Positions 47,550-58,945 of a stretch of 64,000 nt of DNA are shown here, one piece after another (position 1 is the stretch's first letter; the number at the start of each line of letters is the position of its first letter). The translations under genes and the position numbers were made by a program. The notes beneath the pieces were generated by a model. The model had not been told where the DNA came from. It made no database searches and was given only the letters and a program-made list of their open reading frames with translations. Origin of the DNA: Sclerodactyla briareus (taxonomy: Eukaryota; Echinodermata; Holothuroidea; Dendrochirotida; Sclerodactylidae); assembly GCA_026419785.1 (NCBI GenBank), contig JAODTK010001444.1, positions 930,001 through 994,000 of the forward strand, read 5' to 3'.

Positions 47550-47995
47550 TACCTCCTCCCGAACGATATACAATAACAATATCACAATAGGAACACTTCC
47601 GACCTGATTTGTGATATGTCATAATACAGTGTATTGCCGTATAATATTAATACAAAATAAACACAGCCGATAACGCACGGTATACCATATAATTCCCCAA
47701 TAGGACCATTTCCGACGTGATTCGATATGTCATAATACTAGTGTTCTGTATACATAACTATACAATACAAATATCGCCGATAACACTATCACAAATAGGA
47801 CTCACTTCCGCCTGATAACGAAATGTCATAGTACGAGTGTATTGCAAGTATAAGAATATACAACATACAAACATCACCGATAACGAACGGTATACAATAC
47901 AATATCACAATAAAGGAATCACTTCCTACATGATAGCGAAATGTCATAAAACCGTAGTGTCTTTGCAGTAATAGACGAGACAAATACAAGTAATC
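47550..47995. repeat. AT-rich ~110-bp tandem repeat, four units
   Basis: Units begin at about 47555, 47667, 47770 and 47877. They contain CCGATAACGNACGGTATAC, ATCACAATAGGANNCACTTCC, TGATNNCGAAATGTCATAAT, GTGTATTGCAGTATA and CAATACAAA. The repeat lies between the GC block and the right-hand inverted sequence. Confidence 0.85.
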
Positions 47996-48564
47996 GGGCC
48001 GGTAACGAACTCACGAAAGACGAGTTAACTTAGACTCCTATCCAAGTTTTAACGAACAAAGTATCTCCCCTTCCCCCCTCTCACCGTTTGTGGTAACATT
48101 CCCCTAGCGCCGCGCGCGAGAGACAAACCCCCCGGGAGAAAGGGGACGGTAGAGAAGGTGAAACCCCCCAGGAAGGGAGGGAGGCAGGGAGGGGGTGGAG
48201 GGATGGGGGGGACTCAGCTAGGAAAGCACCGGACAACAGTCCAGCCCTACTGATCCTAACACAATAAGAGCCCACACACCCCTGTGTTAGGCTACTGGGC
48301 AGCCATGCACAGCCCTATGTGCTAGGAGCAGCCTAGGCTAAATATGAGTTTTTGTTTTTTTCTTACGCAAACGGTATCGAGCAGGGAAAAAAATCCAACC
48401 ATATTATGCAAACCGCTAAGGAACATACCTGATAGACGACGTCGAAGAAAATGCTCCGAGCGATGCGACTTTCGATTGAAAGCAGATGGGTGATTTTTCG
48501 GCGATGAAAAATCGATGAAATTCTTCAGCCAAGTGCTCATGAACTTAAAACGTTTAACTGGCAA

Positions 48565-48660
48565 AATAAGAGGACGATAGGGTTGCCACCCGGACTACTT
48601 AAAGATTGCCAGCTGTCGAATGGCGTCGGGGTGGGGTGCAAAGTGCATATGGGTTAAGTT
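48565..48660 (-). repeat. right member of ~100-bp inverted pair
   Basis: On the plus strand it reads AGGACGATAGGGTTGCCACC, then CGGACTACTT, GATTGCCAG, GGGGTGGGGTGCAAAG and CATATGGGTTAAGTT. It is the reverse complement, with mismatches and small gaps, of 43085-43189. The end word AGGGTTGCC(A) resembles ends of several cut-and-paste DNA transposons, which would imply that the terminus faces away from the GC block. Confidence 0.85.
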
Positions 48661-48671
48661 GAGTAAGTGAA

Positions 48672-48718
48672 ATAGATTGTGGTATTACAGCAGGTGGGGG
48701 ACACCATACCACAATCTA
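48672..48718. repeat. 14-bp perfect hairpin next to right inverted sequence
   Basis: ATAGATTGTGGTAT (48672-48685) pairs with ATACCACAATCTAT (48705-48718) across a 19-nt loop. A second, smaller hairpin (CCTAACACA/TGTGTTAGG) is at 48255-48291. Confidence 0.9.
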
Positions 48719-48720
48719 TA

Positions 48721-50277
48721 GGTTGTGATGGGCTTTGAGTGATTGATAGATTAAAAAAAAAAAATATGTGCCGAGGGGCGTCGAACTAGAGCCCTCTCTT
48801 GAGTCACCCGTCATATCAGGTTAAAATCCACCAGGCAATGGACGAATCCAACCCATCCCTCATCGCTATCGAGGTGTACAGGTCTATTTACACTACTTGT
48901 GGTGGGAGCTGCGGCCTCATGGACAATGTGGAGGTCCTTCGGAGGGGGTCAAATTGTTTCGCATAATTCAGGCGAATTTTCCATCGGGTTCAGAAACCCC
49001 CCCTCCCAATGACCCTTATGATCAATTATTTTTCTTCTGAGTTTTGCGCTGTTTTTTACAGCAAATATGTACAGCAAGGGTCTAGAGCCCATAAATTGGT
49101 GCCTTGTTTGCCAATCGGGAGGGTGAGGCCCTGATGAGGGCGCACCTCCCTCGGAATTCCGACCTCAAAAGCGTTTCATCAAACCATTCAATCATTCATC
49201 ATCATCATCAATCAACCCCCCCCCCATGACAAATCTGTGTACGCTATATACTGTCCATCACTAAGGACATGACTGAGTGTGTCATGGGAAATGAAAAATG
49301 CTCAAAGTTAGTTCAATTTGGGACATGAATCAGACATCCGAATTACTACTACTACTAACTCTGGAGTCAGAGTTTGTACTACTCATTATACTGGATCACT
49401 TCATCCTTGGAGTTGACTGTTTCAACAAAAGGTCCATACCAACTTTACAGACCATACTGGATATTTTCAGTCAATAGCACCACATAGCTAACCAATGATA
49501 TAGCCTATTGTACAACAGTGATAAGTGTCAAAGCAACCTTTTCAGGAACCAATGAAAATATAAATGACATTTTGCCGGTATTATGCTCTCTGATTGGCAA
49601 TAGAATGACCCTTATCCTAGTAAGGCACTTAAAAGAAATCTGTAAGTGTGAATACGGTTATAAGAGCTTGCCAATACTCATTTTTCTAATTCAGCATGTG
49701 TTCAAATTTGTGAGCGAACTCTCTGACACGTTTTTATTTCGTTTGATGTATGGATGCAAGATCATTGTCGCCGATAGGGGTGTTAAAAACCTAGCCCCAA
49801 TATGGCTTATCACAGAAGTCGCTGAACGAGAACGGACATTTAATCATTGTCCCCAATGAGGGCTGCTATCAACAGCCATGACAAGGCACTAATCAATAAA
49901 AGTTTGCTCACATAAAGTCGGTGTACTACTATACATAGAACAATGAGATTTTGGGGGGGCTATAGTACACTCAAGAGCAATGTTTACAAGGCCATATCTT
50001 TTTGGGGGAGGGTGGGAGAGGGACAAATCCTTGTTATCACAGAGCAGTAGGCCACCATTATCTGGCCGGTAGTGCATAGGAAATTTGAAGAATCATAGAA
50101 CACCTTCCCCCAGCTGCCAAAAAGAGATTTGCGCTGAATCCTCCCTCACTTGCACAACTGTGTCTGGCCACACTCATGATGAGAACAGAGTGGCTGTCAT
50201 CTTGGTGAAAAAGAAAATTAGGCATGGCTCCAGTGCCTAGCCTATCTTCTCCTACAACAATCCGAATTCCCCCCCCC
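48721..50277. other. no gene recognised; possible tRNA-like motif
   Basis: On the minus strand around 48775-48850, AGTTCGACGCC resembles a pol III B box, but no A box is clear and an A-run borders it at 48753-48764, so a degenerate SINE is possible. A 113-codon plus-strand open frame at 49518-49859 has no recognised similarity. TCATCATCATCA is a short microsatellite near 49195-49210. Confidence 0.45.
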
Positions 50278-51140
50278 CCACCATTGTCTCGCCTGGTTGC
50301 GCGATCTTGGTTTTCTCTATTAATCCCCATGCAAACAATTAACAAGGCATTCCCTTGTTTGCTCTCAGATTTTTGTATATCATTTAACAGAACAGCTTAC
50401 TAATCAGTGACCAATTTGGAATTCCTAAGAAACATTGACCATGTCTGCCAAAAGAGTATAAGTTTTGTGTAAAGTATGGACATGTGCATGCATGAAGCAA
50501 ATTATACACACGGAATAACCCCCCGCCCGTAACTCGAGTGCAACTGGAATTAAATTTTTGGGGCTAAAGTTAGACCATTACGCATCACGCTCAAAAAACT
50601 AACAACCTGGAAATTTGGACTAAACTATGCAAATGGACCCTGATGCCTCCAGTGCCTCTACGTCTAAGCTTTAAAAGTTGGAGAGTGGAAGGTACCATAA
50701 CCTACAAGTTTAATGACAATCTTGAGTTGGTTGTACAGCGCACTGAAACATGTTATGGTAGTGCGCTTTAAAGTTGTATTGTAATGTAAATCCGGCATAC
50801 TTCAAAATTACGTAAAAATTATGTAAATTAGACTGTTGAATGATCTCCAGTGACAGTGAATCCTTATATCAAAGTTTGGAACTAAAGGTAAACCATAACC
50901 CACCAGGTTTCATGAGAATCCAATCAAACCTGAAGATATTTGCCAAAATTTATGGGAATTTTACACATGGAATGACATCCCCTTGACCCCAATATCTATG
51001 TTAAAATTTTTTGGTACTGAAGGTAGACATAATCAACCAAGTTTTGGAAAAAATCCGACTAACTTTGAAATTTGGCATAAACTATGCATTATGCAACTGA
51101 TTAGCATATTTCAGGCTGAAATCTAATCATAATAGGCAGT
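50278..51140 (+). repeat. dispersed repeat copy C (GACCTCCAGTGACC family)
   Basis: It starts TGTCTCGCCTGGTTGCGCGA, then has AATCAGTGACCAATTTGGAA, GACCATGTCTGCC and AAGAGTATAAGTTTTGTG. Modules with GAAGGTANACCATAACC and CATGAGAATCCAATCAAACC follow, and it ends ATATTTCAGGCTGAAATCTA. The order matches copies A and B. Confidence 0.75.
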
Positions 51141-54100
51141 ACTACATTACATAAATCGTTGAGGGGGCCTGTGCTAGGGCCGCTGTATTTATGTAGCATA
51201 CATATTCAATTGGAATCCCCAATCGTTCTTATAGTCAGCCTACGGCATTTTTTTGTTTCTAAACTGTCAACAACTTCTCCAAGATCTTGTCAGCTATCAA
51301 ACCAAGGAAGTCCTGGAAGGCGCATCCCTATTGGCTTTTTATGCACATCAACTGCAATGAAATTCAAGCATTGATTGTTCAGATATTGATAAAACTTTTT
51401 TGTCCCCTTCCAAATTGAAAACTCTCCTATATACCAACCCTGCACTGTCCCTCCAGATGGCCCAATCCCTGAAACAAATTTGTTTCCCCCTCCCTTCAAA
51501 GAATTCATTGTCCGTGATCAAATTCCAATAAAGACAGGGTTAATTTGAGGGTAGAATTTTTTATACTACAGGCTGTGGGTACCTGAGTATAGTGGTAAAT
51601 CCTAGTACAGTAGGCTAAACTGCATAGCAAGTAGAAACTAGAGAAAAATCTGTCGCTAGAATAAAAGCAAACCATTCAGAATGCTGGTAAAAATATAACT
51701 GATGAGTTGTTCAAGTGGAGTTGCTGATGGTACTTTCTCTCCTCTTTGCCAGATTTGAGCACTTGCATTATGTGTACAGGTACATGTAACACGAGCGCAG
51801 TGAATGTTTTTTTTTTGGGAGTTAGTGCTATAGTGCTATCCTTTCTCTTCGTTTGGCATACAGAGCTTCCACTCTCTTACAGAGCTGATCAATTCTGTTG
51901 AGCTGTCTATGTAGTTATCTGGCGAGGGCTTATTGGTGCAACATTACAAAGCATCCACAAGGGAATGGAACTAATTTACACAGATTGCTAGTCATGCCAT
52001 TGATCGTTTGCCCAAAGGGGAACGCTGTTTTTGCATGGCTTGGTGATAAAGAATCCTAGACAAATTTTCTTTCGCCCCTACAACATATCACCCATCACCC
52101 TATCCCCTCCCTCATCAGCCTACAAGCTGGGAGATCTATATGTCTGGCAGATTCTTGACAAAGTATCAGTCAGTGACGCAAGCTGAAAGTGATGAAAACA
52201 AGGCAATTGCAGAAAAGACAGCTAATAAGGGAGCTATAAACTCCTTGGTGCGAGAGCGGCAATTACGAGGAAATATTCCCCTCCTCTTTTCCCCTTCCTC
52301 TGAGTCCCCCCCATATCCCTTCACTCAAACCACGTACACCTCTAGTCCTTTTTTGCGATGAAACGTTGACATTACTGAATACCTGCTGGCCTCTGCACAT
52401 CCTGGAGGGGGCCACCACTGACCAGTTTACTGTTCGAAGTCTTGTTCAATTGTAAAAACTTTCTTTAGAGAAAATTTTCAGACATGTTTGGATTGTCAAT
52501 TTGCTAAAGCAGCAAGCCCTTGACGTCACTCATTGTAACACACTAGGTTGAGCGGTACTGATGATTTGTGGAAAGCCCTGTAGTACCGTTGCCTTGGCAC
52601 TGGTATCGGTTCTGGTACTCGGTATTCACTTATGTCTAAAAAAAAATCAGGGATTGTAGGTGTTACTTGTTTATACTGTACAACACACACTGTGTATCCG
52701 CAGTTTATATCAACTTCAAGCTCTCCTTGCATACCTCCCCTCGTTGCTCTTTTTGCGGTCTTAATATAAAAATATTCTTGCTGAAATCTAACTTTTCGCA
52801 GTGGTTCAATTGTCCGCAGTTTTCATTGTTCACATACAGTGAATAATATTATACTCTGTTTACGCTACAAGCAAAACCAAAAACTCCCGCGACCACCATC
52901 TTATATATGACGCAATGCAATTACCACATGCTTGCAGGTCTTAATGAGAAGCCTTTATTTTTTGCGAAACTGGTATATGGTTGTTGGTACCCATGTACGC
53001 GAAAAATCTGACCGCCTACTAATCAGAGCACTGTAATTTTATCACATGCTTAACTAACGCAATGCACCACTCGCGCCCTGACTGCCGGAACATCGATCGC
53101 AGTCGCTGTCGCTGAACATTGTTGTATATTTGCAGAAAAGTCCCATGTGAGGGACATAAAAAAAAAAAGTTTGTTTTAGTTTGGCCTCAAATTTCGTAAA
53201 ATATTTACGGCAATTTGGATTGATTTAGCAATATCCTCAGGGCTGATGATGGGAATTCCACGCAAGTTTTTTTGGAACTTATAAATTTTCCCAGTGTTAA
53301 TGTATGAGTGAGTTTATTTTTCATTTGAAATGGAAAACTTCTGGTACTTAAAAAACAACCACGTAACTAACGTTGGTCAGTTGGTCCCGCAATACTTAAA
53401 TTAATGCGAATGATCATGCAGTCTTTGAAATTTGGTCAACATTTATTACTGACGATGATGAAACCAACGGTTATTTTCGAAAAAATTTTTTATGAAAAGA
53501 CACTTGTTAATGGGTGAATTTAATGCTGGAAACACGATGTGTGCGGCTGCACGAACGAAATTGACCACTATATACAAAACACCAGTGATTTTAGCCAGAG
53601 TACGGTATAGTACCTGGTGCCGTCGGGTTACTGCGAATACCGGTGCCGCGAGTAGCGGATAACGTGAAGTACCGGTAAACCGCAACCCTATAACCACAAC
53701 TCACTGTCTAACAGTTCATCAACAAAATCTGAGATATTTCAACGCAATAATCCCATCACTTTACCTTGAACTAACTTGAACAAGATGTGTACAGTGAAAC
53801 CATCAGGACATCAGAATTGTATTTTTGTGATAATTCGCACTGCATAATAACATGCAAACATTTTTTGCAGCAAGAATAGGATGAGAAGGTGGCCAGGCGA
53901 TGGATGTCAAAACTGCTTAATACTTAGTCAGCAAAGGGAGGAGGGCAATGTTTCCCATGGATAGAGAACTTGTAGCAGCGCTGTAGCCTCACACTAACTA
54001 TGCACATCCCTTCTCAAATAGCTGACAGCAAAGAGCCAAGATTGAGTGTTCCTAACTTCCTATTTGATATTATAACATGCCCTCCAAACCCCCATGAAGG

Positions 54101-54608
54101 TGCGTCATACTAACTGTGTCATGTCCATATATTGTTACCTATATGGCAGAGCAAATACTTGATGAATTATCACCCATACGCTTGATCCTTTCTGATTCTT
54201 CTGCATAGAAACTATTCAAGAAATGGGGACATGCCCCCACCCACTCCTAATATGCAAACCACCACTCTTGTGCAAGGGTACATCAGACTCCAACTTTGAG
54301 AGAATTAGACCCATTCACATTGGTGTAGCAAAATTTGTTGAATGTTTTTTTTTTTTGGCTTAATTGGGATATCATGTAATATCATTAACAAGTGATGAGG
54401 CAATTCAATTGAAGTGGGTCCATTGCATGGGAAAATCCACCCTGTTGAGACAGACTTCTGGTCGGTGTGAATGATTCTTTTTTGTGAAGGGTCAGTATAA
54501 ATCATTACTGATATTTCACCAAATCATCATTAATCATTCAATACATTAGACAATGATTGTGCTTTGATTCCCAGGGCGGACTCCGCAATACAGATTAGGC
54601 AGATTTCT
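51141..54608. other. no gene recognised
   Basis: A 73-codon plus-strand frame at 52140-52361 (SGRFLTKYQSVTQAESDENK and more) is protein-like at its start but resembles no known family and has no partner exon. T-runs occur near 51808 and 54341. Otherwise AT-rich and featureless. Confidence 0.45.
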
Positions 54609-57600
54609 AGCGGGGACACCGAGATAGATACCTAGTTGAGACACCTAGTGAGGCACCTGGTAGATCAGTGGAGGCACCTGGGTAGATAGATAGTGGAGAC
54701 ACCTAGGTAGATACCTAGTCGAGACACCTAGTGAAGGCACTGGTAGATCAGTGGAGGCACCTGGGTAGATAGCTAGTGGAGACACCTAGGTAGATACCTA
54801 GTCGAGACACCTAGTGAAGGCACTGGTAGATCAGTGGAGGCACCTGGGTAGATAGCTAGTGGAGAAACCTAGGTAGATACCTAGTCGAGACACCTAGTGA
54901 AGGCACCTGGTAGATCAGTGAGGCACCTGGGTAGATAGCTAGTGGAGACACCGAGGTAGATACCTAGTCGAGACACCTAGTGAAGGCCACCTGGTAGATC
55001 AGTGGAGGCACCTGGGTAGATAGCTAGTGGAGACACCGAGATAAATACCTAGTTGAGACACCTAGTGAGGCACCTGGTAGATCAGTGGAGGCACCTGGGT
55101 AGATAGATAGTGGAGACACCTAGGAAGATACCTAGTCAAGACATCTAGTGAAGGCACCTGGTAGATCAGTGGAGGCACCAGGGTAGATAGCTAGTGGAGA
55201 CACCTAGGTAGATACCTAGTTGAGACACCTAGTGAAGGCACCTGGTAGATCAGTGGAGGCACCTGGGTAGATAGCTAGTGGAGACACCGAGATAGATACC
55301 TAGTGAGACACCTATGAAGGCACCTGGTAATCAGTGGAGGCACCTGGGTAGATAGCTAGTGGAGACACATAGGTAGATACCTAGTCGAGACACCTAGTGA
55401 AGGCACCTGGTAGATCAGTGGAGCACCTGGGTAGATAGCTAGTGAGACACCTAGTGAAGGCAACCTGGTAGATAGCTAGTGGAGACACATAGGTAGATAC
55501 CTAGTCGAGACACCTAGTGAGGCACCTGGTAGATCAGTGGAGGCACATGGGTAGATAGCTAGTGGAGACACCTAGTAGATACCTAGTTGAGACACCTAGT
55601 GAAGGCACTGGTAGATCAGTGGAGCACCTGGGTAGATAGCTAGTGGAGACACCGAGATAGATACCTAGTTGAGACACCTAGTGAGGCACCTGGTAGATCA
55701 GTGGAGCACCTGGGTAGATAGCTCGTGGAGACACCTAGGTAGATACCTAGTCGAGACACCTAGTGAAGGCACCTGGTAGATCAGTGGAGGCACATGGGTA
55801 GATAGCTAGTGGAGACACTAGGTAGATACCTAGTCGAGACACCTAGTGAAGGCCACCTGGTAGATCAGTGGAGGCACCTGGTAGATAGCTAGTGGAGACA
55901 CCTAGGTAGATACCTAGTCGAGACACCTAGTGAAGGCACCTGGTAGATCAGTGGAGGCACCTGGTAGATAGCTAGTGGAGACACCTAGGTAGATACTAGT
56001 CGAGACACCTAGTGAAGGCCACCTGGTAGATCAGTGGAGGCACCTGGGTAGTAGCTAGTGGAGACACCGAGATAAATACCTAGTTGAGACACCTAGTGAG
56101 GCACCTGGTAGATCAGTGGAGGCACATGGGTAGATAGCTAGTGGAGACACCTAGGAAGATACCTAGTCAAGACATCTAGTGAAGGCACCTGGTAGATCAG
56201 TGAAGGCACCTGGTAGATCAGTGGAGGCACCTGGGTAGATAGCTAGTGGAGACACCGAGATAGATACCTAGTGAGACACCTAGTGAGGCACCTGGTAGAT
56301 CAGTGAAGGCACCTGGTAGATCAGTGGAGGCACCGGGGTAGATAGCTAGTGGAGACACCGAGATAGATACCTAGTTGAGGACACCTAGTGAAGGCACCTG
56401 GTAGATAGCTAGTGGAGACACCTAGGTAGATACCTAGTGGAGACACCTAGGTAGATACCTAGTCGAGACACTAGTGAAGGCACCTGTAGATCAGTGGAGG
56501 CACTGGTAGATAGCTAGTGGAGAAACCTAGGTAGATACCTAGTCAAGACACCTAGTGAAGGCACCTGGTAGATCAGTGGAGCACCTGGGTAGATAGCTAG
56601 TGGAGAAACCTAGGTAGATACCTAGTCGAGACACTAGTGAAGGCACCTGGTTAGATCAGTGGAGGCACCTGGGTAATAGCTAGTGGAGACACCTAGGTAG
56701 ATACCTAGTGGAGACACCTAGTGAAGGCACCTGGTAATCAGTGGAGGCACCTGGGTAGATAGCTAGTGGAGACACCGAGATAAATACCTAGTTGAGACAC
56801 CTAGTGAAGGCACCTGGTAGATCAGGGAGGCACCTGGGTAGTAGCTAGTGGAGACACCTAGGTAGATACTAGTCGAGACACCTAGTGAAGGCACTGGTAG
56901 ATCAGTGAAGGCACCTGGTAGATAGGGAGGCACATGGGTAGATAGCTAGTGGAGACACATAGGTAGATACCTAGTTGAGACACCTAGTGAAGGCACCTGT
57001 AGATCAGTGGAGCACCTGGGTAGATAGCTAGTGGAGACACCTAGGTAGATACCTAGTCGAGACACTAGTGAAGGCACCTGGTAGATCATGGAGGCACCTG
57101 GGTAGATAGCTAGTGGAGAAACCTAGGTAGATACCTAGTGGAGACACCTAGGTAGATACCTAGTGGAGACACCTAGGTAGATACCTAGTGGAGACACCTA
57201 GGTAGATACCTAGTGGAGACACCGAGATAAATACCTAGTTGAGACAACCTATTGAAGGCACCTGGTAATCAGTGGAGGCACATGGGTAGATAGCTAGTGG
57301 AGACCACCTAGGTAGATACCTAGTCAAGACACCTAGTGAAGGCACCTGGTAGATCAGTGGAGCACCTGGGTAGATAGCTAGTGGAGACACCTAGGTAGAT
57401 ACCTAGTTGAGACACTAGTGAAGGCACCTGGTAGATCAGTGGAAGGCACCTGGGTAGTAGCTAGTGGAGACACCGAGATAGATACCTAGTTGAGACACCT
57501 AGTGAAGGCAACCTGGTAGATCAGTGGAGGCACCTGGGTAGATAGCTAGTGGAGACACCTAGGTAGATACCTATTCGAGACACCTAGTGAAGGCAACCTG

Positions 57601-58945
57601 GTAGATCAGTGGAGGCACCTGGTAGATAGCTAGTGGAGACACCTAGGTAGATACCTAGTCAAGACACCTAGTGAAGGCAACCTGGTAGATCAGTGGAGGC
57701 ACCTGGGTAGATAGCTAGTGGAGACACCTAGGTAGATACCTAGTTGAGACACCTAGTGAAGGCACCTGGTAGATCAGTGGAGGCACATGGGTAGATAGCT
57801 AGTGGAGACACCGAGATAGATACCTAGTGAGACACCTAGTGAAGGCCACCTGGTAGATCAGTGGAGGCACCGGGGTAGATAGCTAGTGGAGACACCTAGG
57901 TAGATTCCTAGTCGAGACACCTAGTGAAGGCACCTGGTAATCAGTGGAGGCACCTGGGTAGATAGCTCGTGGAGACACCTAGGTCGATACCTAGTCGAGA
58001 CACCTAGTGAAGGCACCTGGTAATCAGTGGAGGCACATGGGTAGATAGCTAGTGGAGACCACCTAGGTAGATACCTAGTCGAGACAACCTAGTGAAGGCA
58101 CCTGGTAGATCGTGGAGGCACATGGGTAGATAGCTAGTGGAGACACCGAGATAAATACCTAGTTGAGACACCTAGTGAGGCACCTGGTAGATCAGTGGAG
58201 GCAACCTGGTAGATAGCTAGTGGAGAAACCTAGGTAGATACCTAGTCAAGACATCTAGTGAAGGCACCTGGTAGATCAGTGAAGGCACCTGGTTAGATCA
58301 GTGGAGGCACATGGGTAGATAGCTAGTGGAGAAACCTAGGTAGATACCTAGTTGAGACACCTAGTGAAGGCACCTGGTAGATCAGTGGAGGCACCGGGGT
58401 AGATAGCTAGTGGAGAAACCTAGGTAGATACCTAGTTGAGACACCTAGTGAAGGCACCTGGTAGATCAGTGGAGCACCTGGGTAGATAGCTAGTGGAGAC
58501 ACCTAGGTAGATACTAGTTGAGACTCCTAGTGAGGGCACCTGGTAGATCAGTGGAGGCACATGGGTAGATAGCTAGTGGAGACACCTAGGTAGATACCTA
58601 GTCGAGACACCTAGTGAAGGCACCTGGTAGATCAGTGAAGGCACCTGGTAGATCAGTGGAGGCACATGGGTAGATAGCTAGTGGAGACACCTAGTAGAGG
58701 CACCAGACCTGGATAGAGACTTAGTGAAGATCCTCGGTAGATACCAAGTGGAGACACCTAGTAGAGCACCTTGATAGATACCTAATGGGAACACGTCGTT
58801 GTAGTCACCTAGTAGAGGCACATGGGTAGCTACCGTGTGAAGATGGGTAGCTACCTAGTGAAGATACCTAGGTAGATACCAAGTGGAGACACCTAGTAGA
58901 GCACCTAGTAAAAAAAAACTAGGAAAACTAGGTAAAAATCTAGTG
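54609..58945. repeat. 84-bp minisatellite, about 50 copies
   Basis: The consensus unit runs GTAGATAGCTAGTGGAGACA, CCTAGGTAGATACCTAGTCG, AGACACCTAGTGAAGGCACC, TGGTAGATCAGTGGAGGCAC, CTGG. It is itself built of four related ~21-bp sub-units (GTAGAT..TAGTGGAGACACC). A variant containing CACCGAGATA recurs at intervals close to multiples of 84 bp (about 54618, 55035, 55288, 55651, 56068, 56256, 56358, 56772, 57212, 57471, 57808 and 58145), giving a higher-order structure. Units shorten into fragments at the right edge (58690-58945). TAG density leaves no long frame. Confidence 0.97.

Noticed and set aside
54609-58945. CRISPR-like regular repeat array
   Set aside because: Units are continuous tandem repeats with no unique spacers, and the same is true of 6712-8880 and 19710-24510. 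The window is animal DNA.
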